A DNA stretch of 64,000 nt from Naganishia liquefaciens (taxonomy: Eukaryota; Basidiomycota; Tremellomycetes; Filobasidiales; Filobasidiaceae). The stretch lies in the NCBI GenBank assembly GCA_013423385.1, contig BLZA01000049.1, forward strand, positions 496,001-560,000. Direction: 5' to 3'. This document shows, in pieces, positions 1 through 11,202 of this stretch. The position numbers were made by a program, and so were the translations under genes. The notes beneath the pieces were generated by a model that searched no databases, was not told the DNA's origin, and was given only the letters and a program-made list of their open reading frames with translations. The stretch's first letter is position 1. Every line of letters starts with the position of its first letter.

Positions 1-549
1 ACCGTTGACGACAACCAGACCACCGTCTCCTTCCCCGTTTACGAAGGTGAACGAACCCAGTGCAAGGACAACAGGCTGTTGGGTGAATTCGAACTTTCCG
101 GTATTCCCCCCATGCCCCGAGGACAGGCCGAGCTTGTCTGCACCTTCGAGGTTGACGCCAACGGTCTGCTGAAGGTCTCCGCTCAGGACCGAGCATCCGG
201 CCGAAAGGCCCAGATCACCATCCAGAACTCGGTTGGCCGATTGTCCGGTGCCGAGATCGACCAGATGATCAAGGACGCTGAGCAGTTCAAGCAGGCCGAC
301 AAGGACTTCTCCGCCAAGCACGAAGCCCGATCCGAGCTCGAGAACCAGCTCCACCAGTGCGAGATGACCCTGTCCGCCCCGGAGATGGCTTCGCGACTCA
401 AGCGAGGATCCAAGGCCCAGGTTGAAGGTGAAATCGCGAAGGCCCTCGAGAAGTTGGAGCAGGAGAACGCCACCGCCGACGAGCTTCGACGTGCCGGTTT
501 GAACGTCAAGCGAGCCATGCAGAAGGCCATGGCTTCCGCCGGCAAGTAA
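1..549 (+). CDS. SSB1: Ssb-type cytosolic Hsp70 chaperone, C-terminal part
   Basis: The reading frame is open from base 1 and ends at TAA 547-549, giving the last 182 residues of an Hsp70; the ATPase domain lies outside the window. Visible parts are the end of the beta-sandwich substrate-binding domain (TTVSFPVYEGER, LLGEFELSGIPPMPRG, FEVDANGLLKVSAQD) and the helical lid (VGRLSGAEIDQMIKDAEQFK). The lid has the short end typical of ribosome-associated Ssb chaperones, with no EEVD tail and no HDEL, so it is neither Ssa nor the ER Kar2 type. The role known for the family is folding of nascent chains on ribosomes. Arginine is encoded mostly by CGA, a bias also seen in the ADP/ATP carrier gene here, fitting high expression. 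No intron falls in this part. It converges with YPI1. Confidence 0.9.
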   Translation, partial: TVDDNQTTVSFPVYEGERTQCKDNRLLGEFELSGIPPMPRGQAELVCTFEVDANGLLKVSAQDRASGRKAQITIQNSVGRLSGAEIDQMIKDAEQFKQADKDFSAKHEARSELENQLHQCEMTLSAPEMASRLKRGSKAQVEGEIAKALEKLEQENATADELRRAGLNVKRAMQKAMASAGK

Positions 550-908
550 GCGTTTCATCGCTTAGGTTGACGTCGGGAAGGGGGGAGGTTGCGGCAGCAG
601 GTCACGTCGGGAGACGAGATAGAACATGTAACCAAACAACAGAATGGTCCTTTCGGCTTTGCCTGTGTATCGCGCTTCCTCTTGCGCTCATGACTTTTGT
701 ATTATAAAACATAATTCAAAAGCACTGGCTTCAGTCACGCTTCTGATGGCTTTCGCATTCATTAGAACAGTCGAGTGCTTCCAGATTCCGGCTTCTCGGT
801 TGTTCAGTCGGCTTGTGTCTTACTGCAGACAATTCTCAGCATGTTACCATTCAAAGTAGCCCATGTTACATGTGATCTGCAGTATCAAGTCTTCCGCATT
901 ACTGCCGT
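550..908. other. Convergent 3' intergenic region
   Basis: This spacer separates the stop codons of the Ssb gene and YPI1. It should hold both 3' untranslated regions. I see no further gene, repeat or RNA in it. Confidence 0.6.
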
Positions 909-1798
909 CTAATGATTTAAGCCACCTTGCCCGTTCCCCTGCTCAGCTACCGAAGGCGAGCTATCCCGAACGGCTTGGCCGTCCGACTGACCGGCGCCCT
1001 CCAGTTTTGCGAGTTTCTGTGCCTTCTTCAATTCCTTCTTCCGCTTCTTTTCCATCGGGTCGTATTCATAGGCATTCGGTTTGAGCTTGCGGGGTTTCTT
1101 CTTGCCATGACTGTGGGAGGAGTGGTCATGGTGACACGTTTCCCCGTCTGCGTGCTTGTGCAAGCTGAGCGGATCCGGTCGACGTGTCGTACGTGCGGGT
1201 CTGCGCGCGAGGGGTCGAAATAAGTATGATGGAGGATTGCGCTTTTCAGTTGGCTTACCTGGCACCTCCGCTGCCACCGCCCCCGTCGCTTTCCGAACTA
1301 GTCTCGCTCTCATCGGTGGCCTTACCCTTTCCCTTAGCTCCTCGTGAGTACATGTCTCGTCCTCCAGCACCGATGCCGCGCAAAAGACCATTGTCAGGTT
1401 TGTCAGATCCAGATGCTGGACTATCGGAATCAGAGTCGGACGAAGAAGATGATGACGATGAACTGGACGAAGATTCGCCAAATGCCCGTGGCTTGTGATA
1501 GATACAGCAGACTTCGATATCAAAACAGTATATCAGCTGACGAAAGTTGAGCACAAGGAATGAACCTACTCTTGCTGCTTTTACGCCCGAGATGTTCATT
1601 GTCAATAACCTTTTCGTCCCACGCGACTCTTGGCCTGTTGATATCTCCTCCAAGCAGCCTCAGTCGCAAAACAGGGGCTTCACCGCTGCCTTGCGTTCCA
1701 CCTTCTCCACTGCCGGAAGCTTCACTCGTTGCCCTCTCGGGAGTTGGCGTGGCGGTGATGATTTGAGAGCCGCTGATGGCTTCGCGTTCGCGTTGCAT
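909..1798 (-). CDS. YPI1: Type-1 protein phosphatase inhibitor Ypi1 (inhibitor-3 family)
   Basis: Three exons (1798-1570, 1511-1259, 1164-909; introns 58 and 94 nt) encode 245 aa. The family core is plain: an RVxW-type PP1-docking motif in RPRVAWDEKVIDNE, followed by LGRKSSK and, across intron 1, ICCIYHKPR. This is the inhibitor-3/Ypi1 signature of conserved Lys/Ser and Cys residues. It is followed by a long Ser/Asp tract, a His-rich stretch (HHDHSSHSHG) and a Lys-rich segment ending NAYEYDPMEKKRKKELKKAQ. The known role is nuclear regulation of PP1 (Glc7) with Sds22. The ATG at 1798 was chosen because the frame upstream has only a GTG before the conserved region. Splice sites were set by the conserved motif and phase. 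The acidic poly-Ser tract is longer than in yeast. Confidence 0.88.
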
Positions 1799-2405
1799 CG
1801 TAGTTGACGTGCCGAAAAAGGGAGGGTCGATGGCGCTTTGTTTCACGTTTGTTGCTCGGGAGCCGCAGAGCCTTAAAAGATCGTATCACGATGGTTCTGC
1901 AAGCACGGTCGGGTCGGCACACAACGACACCCGATATGTCGAGGAAGCTGTCGAGGGACATGGATAGATAGTCAGCATAAAGGGGGCATAATGCGATCGA
2001 GTCGGCTTACGTCAGGTGTCGAGTCAAGTTTGCCATCGAGATCCATTTCTCTCTCAAGCTTTCATCAGCAGTATGTCCGGTCGCCTGATATGTAGATCCC
2101 TTGTTTCTAGAGTTTCAAATCAGAAAATCCAGGAAGCAGGGCATGATACCTCCTGACAGCAGTAACGATTTGCTGCGACTAAGGCGTGACATCCAGTGGG
2201 GAAGGTGCGATATGCACAACAAAGTAAGCTTTTCTTTGACCGCATGCGCGAGCCAAAAGACGTTGCCAGTCTCGTTGGCCTTCCTGATCAGAACTGTCAT
2301 TCTGGCTCATAGTCTCCGCTTGATTGACAAGCTCGCACCAAGGATTGATGCATTTGATGGAGATTCCTGCAAGGCAGCGACAGAAGACATCACCTCGACC
2401 AATCC

Positions 2406-2412
2406 AAAAAAA
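2406..2412 (-). terminator. Pol III T-run after tRNA-Gly
   Basis: Seven consecutive T on the minus strand begin five bases past the tRNA 3' end, the usual RNA polymerase III stop. Confidence 0.7.
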
Positions 2413-2416
2413 GTTG

Positions 2417-2506
2417 TATCTCCAAGGGGAGTCGAACCCCTGCCGATCGCAAGTTGAGCCGTTGAGGCAGTGGCAAGCGACCATGATACCGTTTCACCAT
2501 AGAGAT
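2417..2506 (-). tRNA. tRNA-Gly(GCC) with intron, copy 1
   Basis: The 90-nt gene folds as a cloverleaf. The acceptor stem is ATCTCTA with TGGAGAT (one G-U pair) and discriminator A. The D arm is GTGA...TCAT, the anticodon stem GTCGC with GCGAT, and the T arm AGGGG-TTCGACT-CCCCT. The anticodon loop starts TTGCCA, giving anticodon GCC (glycine). About 19 nt of intron follow position 37. The sequence, including the intron, is identical to the copy at 22887-22976 on the other strand. Confidence 0.9.
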
Positions 2507-2900
2507 GTTGATTGTTGCCATTTACGTCATTTGTATGATATTTCGGTAAACCTAGCATCTGCGCTTCTCAACCGCTGATCCTCATCACCACTATCAATCA
2601 GACATACTACGCAAGGGGTACTGAAGGAGCCATGGATGCGCCGACAAAGCACGGAATATGCAGTCCTTGTACGATTCGCCGCAACTTAGAAGCTTTGAAA
2701 CAAAGTTACAGTCGATATGCATGACGCCATGAAGCCTCTATTCTAGGTCAGATACAAAGTAATGTCCCTGTGTGGTGGCGCAAGCTATATTACAGTACAC
2801 AGGCGCATATGCGATGCAGACTATGCGATGAATGTTCAAAGTGGGCCTTCCTATGTTGCCCGGGGGGTCCGGACTCTCCCTGAGAGACTGATGCCGACCA

Positions 2901-5900
2901 TTAATTGTGCTTCGGACGGCTGCCGGCGACGGAGGCGATCTCGCTGAAGGGCGGCAGGGTGATTTGCGGTTTGCTGTCGTTGTTTCCGCTCTTCTGCTCG
3001 ATGAGTCAGACAAATGTAAGTAAAGGTGCGAAGACATTCGCCAAGAGGACTTACATTATAAACCATCTGGCCTTCAGGGATGGCGAGATCTGGTTCCCGG
3101 AAGAAGTACGTTGCCGACGGAGTGACAGATGATCCAAGAGGTCGACCGACTCCTACACCTCCCGCAACAGCATGTCCTATGGTGTGTCCGTATGGTGTCG
3201 TTGGGCCACTGACACTGGACGCGGTCGGCAGGTATCCTCCAGTGGATGAGCTACCTGGCGTGGTCCCCGACAAAACGTCGAGGTTTGCTCGACTTTGGAA
3301 ATCTCGAGCCAATTGGCGATCTATCGATGCATTGGAGCCCGTTTGGAACCTGTAACCCAATGATGACTTGGAGGCATTAGGATCGTGAACAGAAGAATTC
3401 GAAGCAGCGCGGAGATCATAGGATTGCTTGCGATTGCCACCCGGTCCGGGACTGATGGGAGTGCGTCAGTCAAGGAAGAAGTCCATAGGATGATTACTCA
3501 CTCGCTATCCACAGTCAAGCGGCTCGCATTGATCAAGCCGGAATGCGCGGAAATGTTGGAAGTAGAATGATCGTCTCTTTGCGTGAGACGTCTGGACTTG
3601 GCGCGGTACGGATCTTCCCCGTGGTAAAGGTCGGTCATAGAGGACTGCTGTATTTGACGGAGATTGTGTTCGGACAATTTCTGCTGATCGGATTGCTCAG
3701 CGTTAAAGGAGTAGGTGCTTCTGGATGCGGCTCCCTGACTCTGATACAAGGAAGGCTGTCTCGGTGATTCCGGATACTGTCTTTGCACGCTGGTCCCGCT
3801 GGTGTGCGAAGTCTTGGAGCTGTGCGCCGCTTCAGATCGTTTATCGATGCCTCCATGAACGTGACTCCATTCCAATTCGGATTTGGATCCGGCCATCTTG
3901 CGCTGTTGTTCAAGCTGTGTTCGCTTCTGCATAACGGCTCGGGCTCTTTCCTTTTGCGCTCTTTCTGCTGCTTCACGCTTGGCCTTTTCCAACTCTTTTG
4001 CCTGCCTTTCAGCCTCCTTCTTGGCTTTCTTCGGATCTGTGATCGTGGATATATCGACCTGGGGAGTTGTCAAGACAACTTGTGACTGGAACCTATCTGT
4101 AGCCTTGGCGCCAGCTTGCGTTCTTGATATTGGCGCATTGGTGGTCAATGGTACGATATTGGCAGAAGGCAGAGGCGAAGACGTCTTCTCGTGACCGCCA
4201 CCGAAGACGGAACTGAGGCCCCATTTCTTCTTCTTCGATGACATCGGCAGAGCACTTGAAGATTGCGATGACATCAGGTGTGGATCTGGATGTCGAACTG
4301 GTTCCGCTGCGGTATCGACCATATCCACATCTTCCGGTAGAGAAGCCAGTGCCGAGCTTGCAAGCTGGCCTGACCCGGAGCCGAACGATCGCTGCGAGCC
4401 AAAATGACTTGCCCCGTCGTATGGCGACCCCGGCTGTTGCCCCGAGACCAGGGTCGTCGGACTCGCCATGTGCGGCGGCAGATGACTGCGCTGATAGGGA
4501 GGTATTGACGGGATCGAGGTATGAGACGGATTAGAATCTACTGATAGGGAAGAAGCTGAACCTGATGCCGCAGCATAAGGACTAAATGTTCGGTTCAGAT
4601 TCACGCCAGGGTTGACGTAATCGGACGTGCGTTGTAATGGCGGAGGAACGACACGCGACGAACTGGGGTCCGCCGGCGCCCTTCCTTGCGAAGGGATTTC
4701 CGACACTGGCTGTCTGCGCCCAAATGTGCTGAGGGAGTCGGTCGGAAGGTCTAATTCACGAAGCTGGTCAACTAAAGCTGAAGCGCCTCCTCTACCGCCG
4801 GTATGGGCGTGCGATAGATTGAGCATTGTTTGTGATGAAGAGGCGGACGGCACGTGCTTGGCAACGGGCACGTACCCGGGCTGTAGCGAATACTGCGAGC
4901 CGTAATTGCTCGTGCGATCGGAACTCTGATAGAATGGTCGGATATCCGGCGAGATGACGGGAGGCGGCAATGTTCTACCGTCTTGTCCACCGAACGCCGA
5001 TTTGCCATGTACAGGCGAAGCCGAATGAGATGGCGGCAGAGACCGTGCGACTACCTCTTCACGTGGCGGCAAGGCATAGCCTTCTGGAGCTCGTTGTCGA
5101 TCGATATCTCTTAAAAGTGATCCCAGCTCAGCAAGCGATGGCTGACCATTGGAGAATGGTATTTCTGGTAGCTGTGCAACTCCGCGCAAAAGGGGCTGCG
5201 TGAGGTGGAAGTACCGGTGATGCATACAATCCTCGGCAGTGAGGCGCGCCTTGGAATTGTAACGCAGAAGGTCTTGAATGCAGTCCACAAGGGAGATTGG
5301 GGTGGAGGGAGGAAACAAACCCGCGAAGTGAACCGGCGTTTTCTGTAAGGGAAGCTTGAATAGGCAGGAATTCGAATGCTTGATTGAGAGCGACATACCT
5401 TGGGAAAAGCAAAGCCGACGGCCTTCGCCATTTTTATCCCCCGAATCCACTCTCCTCCTCCAAACATACGGCCACGTTCATCCAAACCGTAATCCGCGCT
5501 GGGGTCACCGAGAACCTCGCAAATTCTCCAGACTTGATCGACCTCGCTCTGACCTGGAAACAAGGCCTTGAGATTGACCAATTCCGCCATAATCGTCCCA
5601 AATGCCCAAAGATCCACCGGTGCCGAATAAGTTTTGCTTCTCAGGAGGACCTCGGGTGCGCGATACCATCTTGTCGAGACATACTCGGTATATGGTGGAG
5701 CGGATTCGAGCGAACGGGCAAGACCAAAGTCGGCCAGCTTGACGATGACAGCGACATCTTTCTCAACCTTTGGAGGCGGTCGAACGGGCGGCGTGAGGCC
5801 CGCGCGAAGCATCGCTTGATCGGCTATCTGATTTTCGGGATCAATAACAGGCGCATAATCTTGAAGTCCTGTTGTAGTGACCAAGAGATTCTCAGGTTTC

Positions 5901-7019
5901 ATATCCCGATGGAAGTAGCCAGATTTGTGAATGTGATGTAGTCCTCCGACGACTTGATGAAAAATGGAGGCAACAAGCCCTCCAGCCAGAGCGCGTCCTT
6001 TTCGGGATTTCGTCAGCTGATACATGTTTCCTTCCATGCATTCGAACACAAAGTAGAGCTCTTTTGTGTTTGGCAGCAGGAAGGCGTCGTAAAGGGGGAT
6101 AATGTTCGGATGCGGCCCAAGTTCCCGTAAAGACTAGTGATGCAAAAGCCGGTCAGATCATATAGATGCAGGAACGCAGATACTTACGACCAATTCTCCA
6201 AGCTTTGAAGCTTGCTGCCAACCGCCCTCCCAGACCCTCTTCATCCGCTTGACTGCGACCAACCGTTTGCCCACCCATTCTTGACGAGCGCCAGCGCCAC
6301 ACTGCATTGCCGACAATTTGGTTTCCGGTGCCAAAGCTGACGACCAATCACATAACCAGACCGTTCCGAAAGATCCGTCGCCGACTAGCTTGACGGCACT
6401 ATACGATCGAGGCGCGTCTGATGATTGTGTAAGTCATACATTCCAGCAGGGAAACGCCCTTATGCTCACCTGGAGGTAATACCCCTATTCTGCCATCTGG
6501 GTACCGCTTTCTTACCCTCGACGCATCGATTGATTGCTGCATGACAACGTCTCCTTCTCCTCGCCCATCCACCAGTACCGTTCCGGTCGATTTCCGTTGA
6601 TGACGCGGCTCTGGCGGACTGTTCAAATTGCCTCGGGAATCGCTGACTTCTATCCCTTCCATCCTATCCACGATGGAGTTCGCGTGCGCCTGAGCATTCT
6701 GACTCGTTTGCCGCAAGTCGTATTGGTGCGCCGGTGTTAGGCCTCCCGAGGGGGGACTCATCTGAGCCTCTGTAAATTGCCGTGATGGGCTGGGCGAATA
6801 ATCCTCTTGGACCGCTGGCGACCGGTATGGACTAACTGAATCAGGGGATTGAAAGCCATTTCCAGGTTCGCGATATTGCGGAATACTTCCAGGTCGATAG
6901 CGTAGAAGAGGCTGACTTGCCTTGGCTTGCAGAAATTCATCTGATCGGCCTGCATTATCGCCAGCGAAGTAGGACATCGTCGGAGAGCCTACTTGATGAG
7001 CCGCTCGAGTTTCTATCAT
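2901..7019 (-). CDS. CRK1: Ime2/Crk1-like (RCK/MAK family) protein kinase
   Basis: Six exons (7019-6470, 6417-6188, 6133-5399, 5342-3502, 3451-3055, 2993-2901; introns 50-61 nt) encode 1281 aa. A disordered N-terminal region of about 185 residues precedes the kinase domain: glycine loop VGDGSFGTVW, catalytic loop HRDMKPENLL, DFG, and activation segment TEYVSTRWYRAPE with a TxY pair. Between the HRD and DFG motifs lies a proline-rich insert of about 45 residues. A long Ser/Pro-rich tail follows, ending SKPQITLPPFSEIASVAG. The activation motif and tail place it with fungal Ime2/Crk1 kinases, known in basidiomycete yeasts to control mating, morphology and meiosis. This assignment is by family; the exact orthologue is inferred. 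A second in-frame ATG lies at residue 15, so the start may be 6977. Confidence 0.85.
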
Positions 7020-7210
7020 AGGTCGATTAAGCAGTGGTTGTCTGACACGAACGTTGCCGTAGGGTGATGCAGGGCCCAGTTATTCAATCCCGGGCTTGGT
7101 GAAGGTATTGAGAACAGCAGCCCCAGACTGCCGACAATAGGCTGGCTGACGGTCGTCCTCCGTGATGTCTCCCGCTGGTAACTGGCTGTCGGATCCTCCT
7201 TGCGTTTCAA

Positions 7211-10200
7211 TGTCTGTCGCGAAATCCCTAGCTGTCCACCGCTTGCACCTCCCGCCTTCGTCGATGGTTGACCGCGAGACGGACGACGCTGCTATGCGAT
7301 AGACGTGCTACGGGATGGTTACGAGGATAGAGTGAGGGAGGAGCGGAAAAAATAAGCCAGTATGACAAGGCTAGTATTGCAAGTCTGGTTTGGCAGCTGG
7401 TGTGTGGCTTCGCGCTATGCTTAGCGGCGGGGGCGATCGACGGAATTGGGCAAAGTTCGTTTCAATACTTTCTAGCTCCGGTCAGGGTCAGCTCTTCCGG
7501 GTATGATTTATTTGTGCTTCCGTGGTTCGCCTTCCCAGAGTCAACTTTGGTACACCTCAAGCTTTGGGCGCTCATGACAGAGAGGAACATGCGGCGCCGG
7601 CGATGATGTAGATGGACCCGCTGGTTCGACATATGAAAGCCGTATGCGAATGAGGAAACGCGCATACCGACTGATTGATCACCCTACTGCCCTGTCGGGT
7701 CGAAGCAGCTGATCGGCCGACGGCAGCTGTTTGAGCTGTTACTTGAGGTACACCAGCGTGTTTGCTTGCTAGCGTGGTATCCAAATGATATTCAAATATT
7801 GTGCTGCCGTTGTTTTACGGAACAAGTCTAGAAGCTTATAGAGTATCCAGTCAGCAGGCACAGCTGCTGGCACGACTGACCGACAGATTTACCGACAGCA
7901 TCACAGCAGCTGTAGCTCGTTTACCCTGCTGCCATAAAGCCCGTAAGTGCTGTGCGGTCATTCAGCTCAGTTAGCTACGCTATTCTGCTTGAACTGTCAA
8001 ACCTTGCTCGATTCGAGGAAAGAGTTTTTCAAAGCTGGTCATTTGTCTTCACAGCGAATTCATCTTGGACCGTAGATCCAAAGAACAGTACCCGGAGGCA
8101 TCTCTTCATCTATGCCGAGCTAAGACTTTGTAGCTGAATAGGGTAAACGTCCACGCGAAAGGGTCGTCGATCCTTCTCGAGAACTTTCTCGTTTCTCGTT
8201 CCACGAGGTAATTCATGAGGTCATTCTTGACGAATCGACAAGCTAGCTGACATGTGGTCGTCTACACAGCGCTTTGTGATCGTGATCGCGATAACCAGAG
8301 ACATGAATGCTAGAAAGCTTTGAGCGCTTCGAGGACTAGGGGGAGATGGGGACCGAACCGTGCTGCGCGGGACCAGCGTTTTCCCCTTCAGCTTCTCCAG
8401 CTCTTGATCGTCAGAGCTGTCCTCAATTTCCCACTAATCCACACGAAACGCTACCATTTTTACTTATTCGAACTTGTACAACATTCAGCCACTTGTACTG
8501 GTAAGCTTACTGCCGCCTTGCATGTAGACTGTTCCGCGGCAAGTTTGATAGCGGACAGGCAAAGCCAGGACCTGTTGAACAGCTGCTTGAATGAATCCTG
8601 ATCCAGTAACCTTGATCCACATCACATCAGGCGTGCCGCGTCCACCTCGTGAGCTATTCTGCCCCAGCGATTCAAAGCGCATACTGTATGTAGGCCGGCA
8701 GACGAGCTTGCTAGATGCATTGGACGACAGCCGTGACAACCGCATCCGGCTCCGACTCATGGCTTTGATATCAGAAAATTCTTCAAAAGACCGCAACATT
8801 ATGGTCAAAGCCACAAGGTCTGATTGACAGTTACCGGATGTAGCAGTTCTCAACGACTCTCAAAATTCACTTCCGACATTATTAGTAGCTCCTGTACATG
8901 TCGTATGCGAGCATGCGAGCTAGTACTTCTGGTTACTAACTCGGAACCGAAAAGGAAACAAAAACAGACTTCCGACAACTCAACGTGGGGTTTCAGGTAG
9001 TGTTTCAGAGAGACTTTCAGAGTTTCAGGTCGTGAAGCTGGTCATCTTGAATGCGCGGTTGAGTGACAGCTTGACTGACATGGGGACATGCTGTTTGTGC
9101 AAAATGTTGCTGAATCATGAACAATGAGTCCGCTGGCATGCAGGTCGTCATTGTTCATCCCCGAATCGCACGGTCAGCAGACCCGCACTGGTGCAAGCTG
9201 CTATTGACGAGACAGCGCGTTGATGATCCCTGATAGCTTCTCTCGCCGATCTCTCTGATTGTCGAACTGACACCCGATTCGTGAGGAACTTTGCGCTGTT
9301 CAGCTCGCACTCCAAAAAAAAACGTCAAGATCTTCAAGCAGTCTGATGAGATTCAGGCACGAAGAAGACGTTTTTCCTGTGAATGAGATAGGTACGAAAA
9401 TGGCACGAATAGCTGAGTGTACTGAGCAGTCCAGTCCAGTGATTAGTCCAGTGATTAGTCCAGTGATGAACTGTGATGATCAAGCTGGTGAGCAGCTTCA
9501 ATTGAGAAGCTTTCTGAGCTGAGGTAGCAAATAGTATACGAGAACATCTCGTAATAGCCGTCGTAATATGGGCTCCTCGCTCGTGTCCTTTCCAGTCAGT
9601 TTTCCTATTGCGAGTCCTGAATCCCCACACTCAGTATTCTCGTGATCAGTATTGATCGATATTCTGCAGGTACCGTGAAACTCTACATTGCAGCTTTCAC
9701 GGTCGGCAGTTAGTGTTGACGAGTGTCCTATAGGCAAGCTGCAATTCTAGCTACAGACCAAAGCATATGGACAACAGTTAATTGGTTATTTCAGTTCCGC
9801 GCAGATATTTTTGCTGATCTCGTAAACAGGAACAAACCAGCTATCGAAGCCATGCACAAAGCTATACGATGCGACCGGCCATCTGGTGACGTTACAGTAT
9901 GCGATGACAGATTCGGCGACGTCATCTGCCCTGATGAGAACCATCCTCTGGATGAGTTAAGAATGACCGACGAAGCTACCTACGGTTCCACACATACTGA
10001 CCAGCTTGATTAGCTCTTTCGCTCTTTGTGTGAATTGTCGGCGTCTGCTCATCTGGATCTACATACGCGGGAGTCACCTGGCCCTGGTCCATTGTTCGCA
10101 TGGACAAGCTGACTGGTAGTAACCTAATTGATTCCTGGGCAACTTTGTAAAAGGCAACATCTCAGGAAGAGTCTTTACATCTCATCAGATTCACACGACA

Positions 10201-11202
10201 CTGCAAACAGGTCGTCATCTTCCGCGACGCTCCCACCAGCCTGCGTTGCGAGGGCCACCGCTCGCACGATGGTGAGACCTGTGACGTCGCAAGGGTATGA
10301 CAGACATCGACACGCTGTCAGCATTCAATTCTTCATCGGCAGGAACGGAGGGTCGCGAAAGGCCGAAGGCCGTCGGCCCTTGGTGACCGGCCGATGACAT
10401 GTCACTGACGAGGGCTGGACGGCCGCTCCGATATACGCGACAAGCGACATGTCACATTTGTGCGGCTTTTCTGACTCTCGCCGTAGCCGCCGCCGGCCAA
10501 ACAGTCCCATGCGACTGCTGCGACCGGGCATGTTGTCCGCCCTATAGGCGGATCACCGGAGCGACGAATAGTATGATCGCTTGGCAAATTGCACAGAGGC
10601 TCAGGTGGATACTGGTGGATAGCCACACAGCGGTATGGTCGCTGCACGACAATGGTCAGGTCCGATCAGACATTCTCTGGACCGATATCAGGAGCTACAA
10701 CGTATCAGCTATCGCGTCTTCCCATCGACCAAGCAAGGCACCGCCTCCAAACCACCCCTCTCCCGCACAGCGTCGTTACATCCTTCCATCCATCCTTGTG
10801 GCGCATTTTCAAGGCAAATTCCGCGACCGAATCTCCTCGCCTCCACTATCCCGAACCTCGGACCTAATAAGGTCTCACTCGAATTGCTGACTAGACGTCG
10901 ATCCGACAATCTCATTCCTTTTCTCGGATTTTCTTTCAGCACCCGTGGAGGATGATAACTCATTGTAACCGAGCCCAGGGCGTGGCTAGCTGCGTAGCCT
11001 ATGTCGGTAGCAATATCCCCCCCCCCCCCCAAAAAAAAAAGAAGCTAAACAGAGGCAATCACTTGGTCATTTTCATTCTTGCATGTGTGTTTCACCCATG
11101 CACAGATCCAAAGTTGAGTTGCGAATCATCATACACTGTTGCCCATCTCTTTCGGCCCCACGCCACACACGGCGTTGAGCGGCGGTCCCAAGGAGAAATC
11201 CA
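7211..11202. other. Gene-free region, about 4 kb
   Basis: No open frame here reads as a known protein, and most frames are short or lack an ATG. It holds simple-sequence features: three near-copies of a 12-base unit around 9424-9470, repeated TTTCAG words near 8996-9030, and a C14-A10 homopolymer junction at 11017-11040. AGCTG/CAGCT words look over-represented. It may be decayed transposon or regulatory DNA, but I recognise no element. Confidence 0.5.

Noticed and set aside
7016-7210. Additional N-terminal exon of the CRK1-like kinase
   Set aside because: The frame differs and ends before the kinase start with no convincing splice into it; 5' UTR is more likely.
9723-10013. 96-codon frame in the gene-free region
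   Set aside because: It starts with GTG, has no recognisable motif and no splice partners.
7211-11202. Transposon or virus-like element in the gene-free regions
   Set aside because: No reverse transcriptase, integrase, transposase, capsid motif, terminal repeat or target duplication could be seen.
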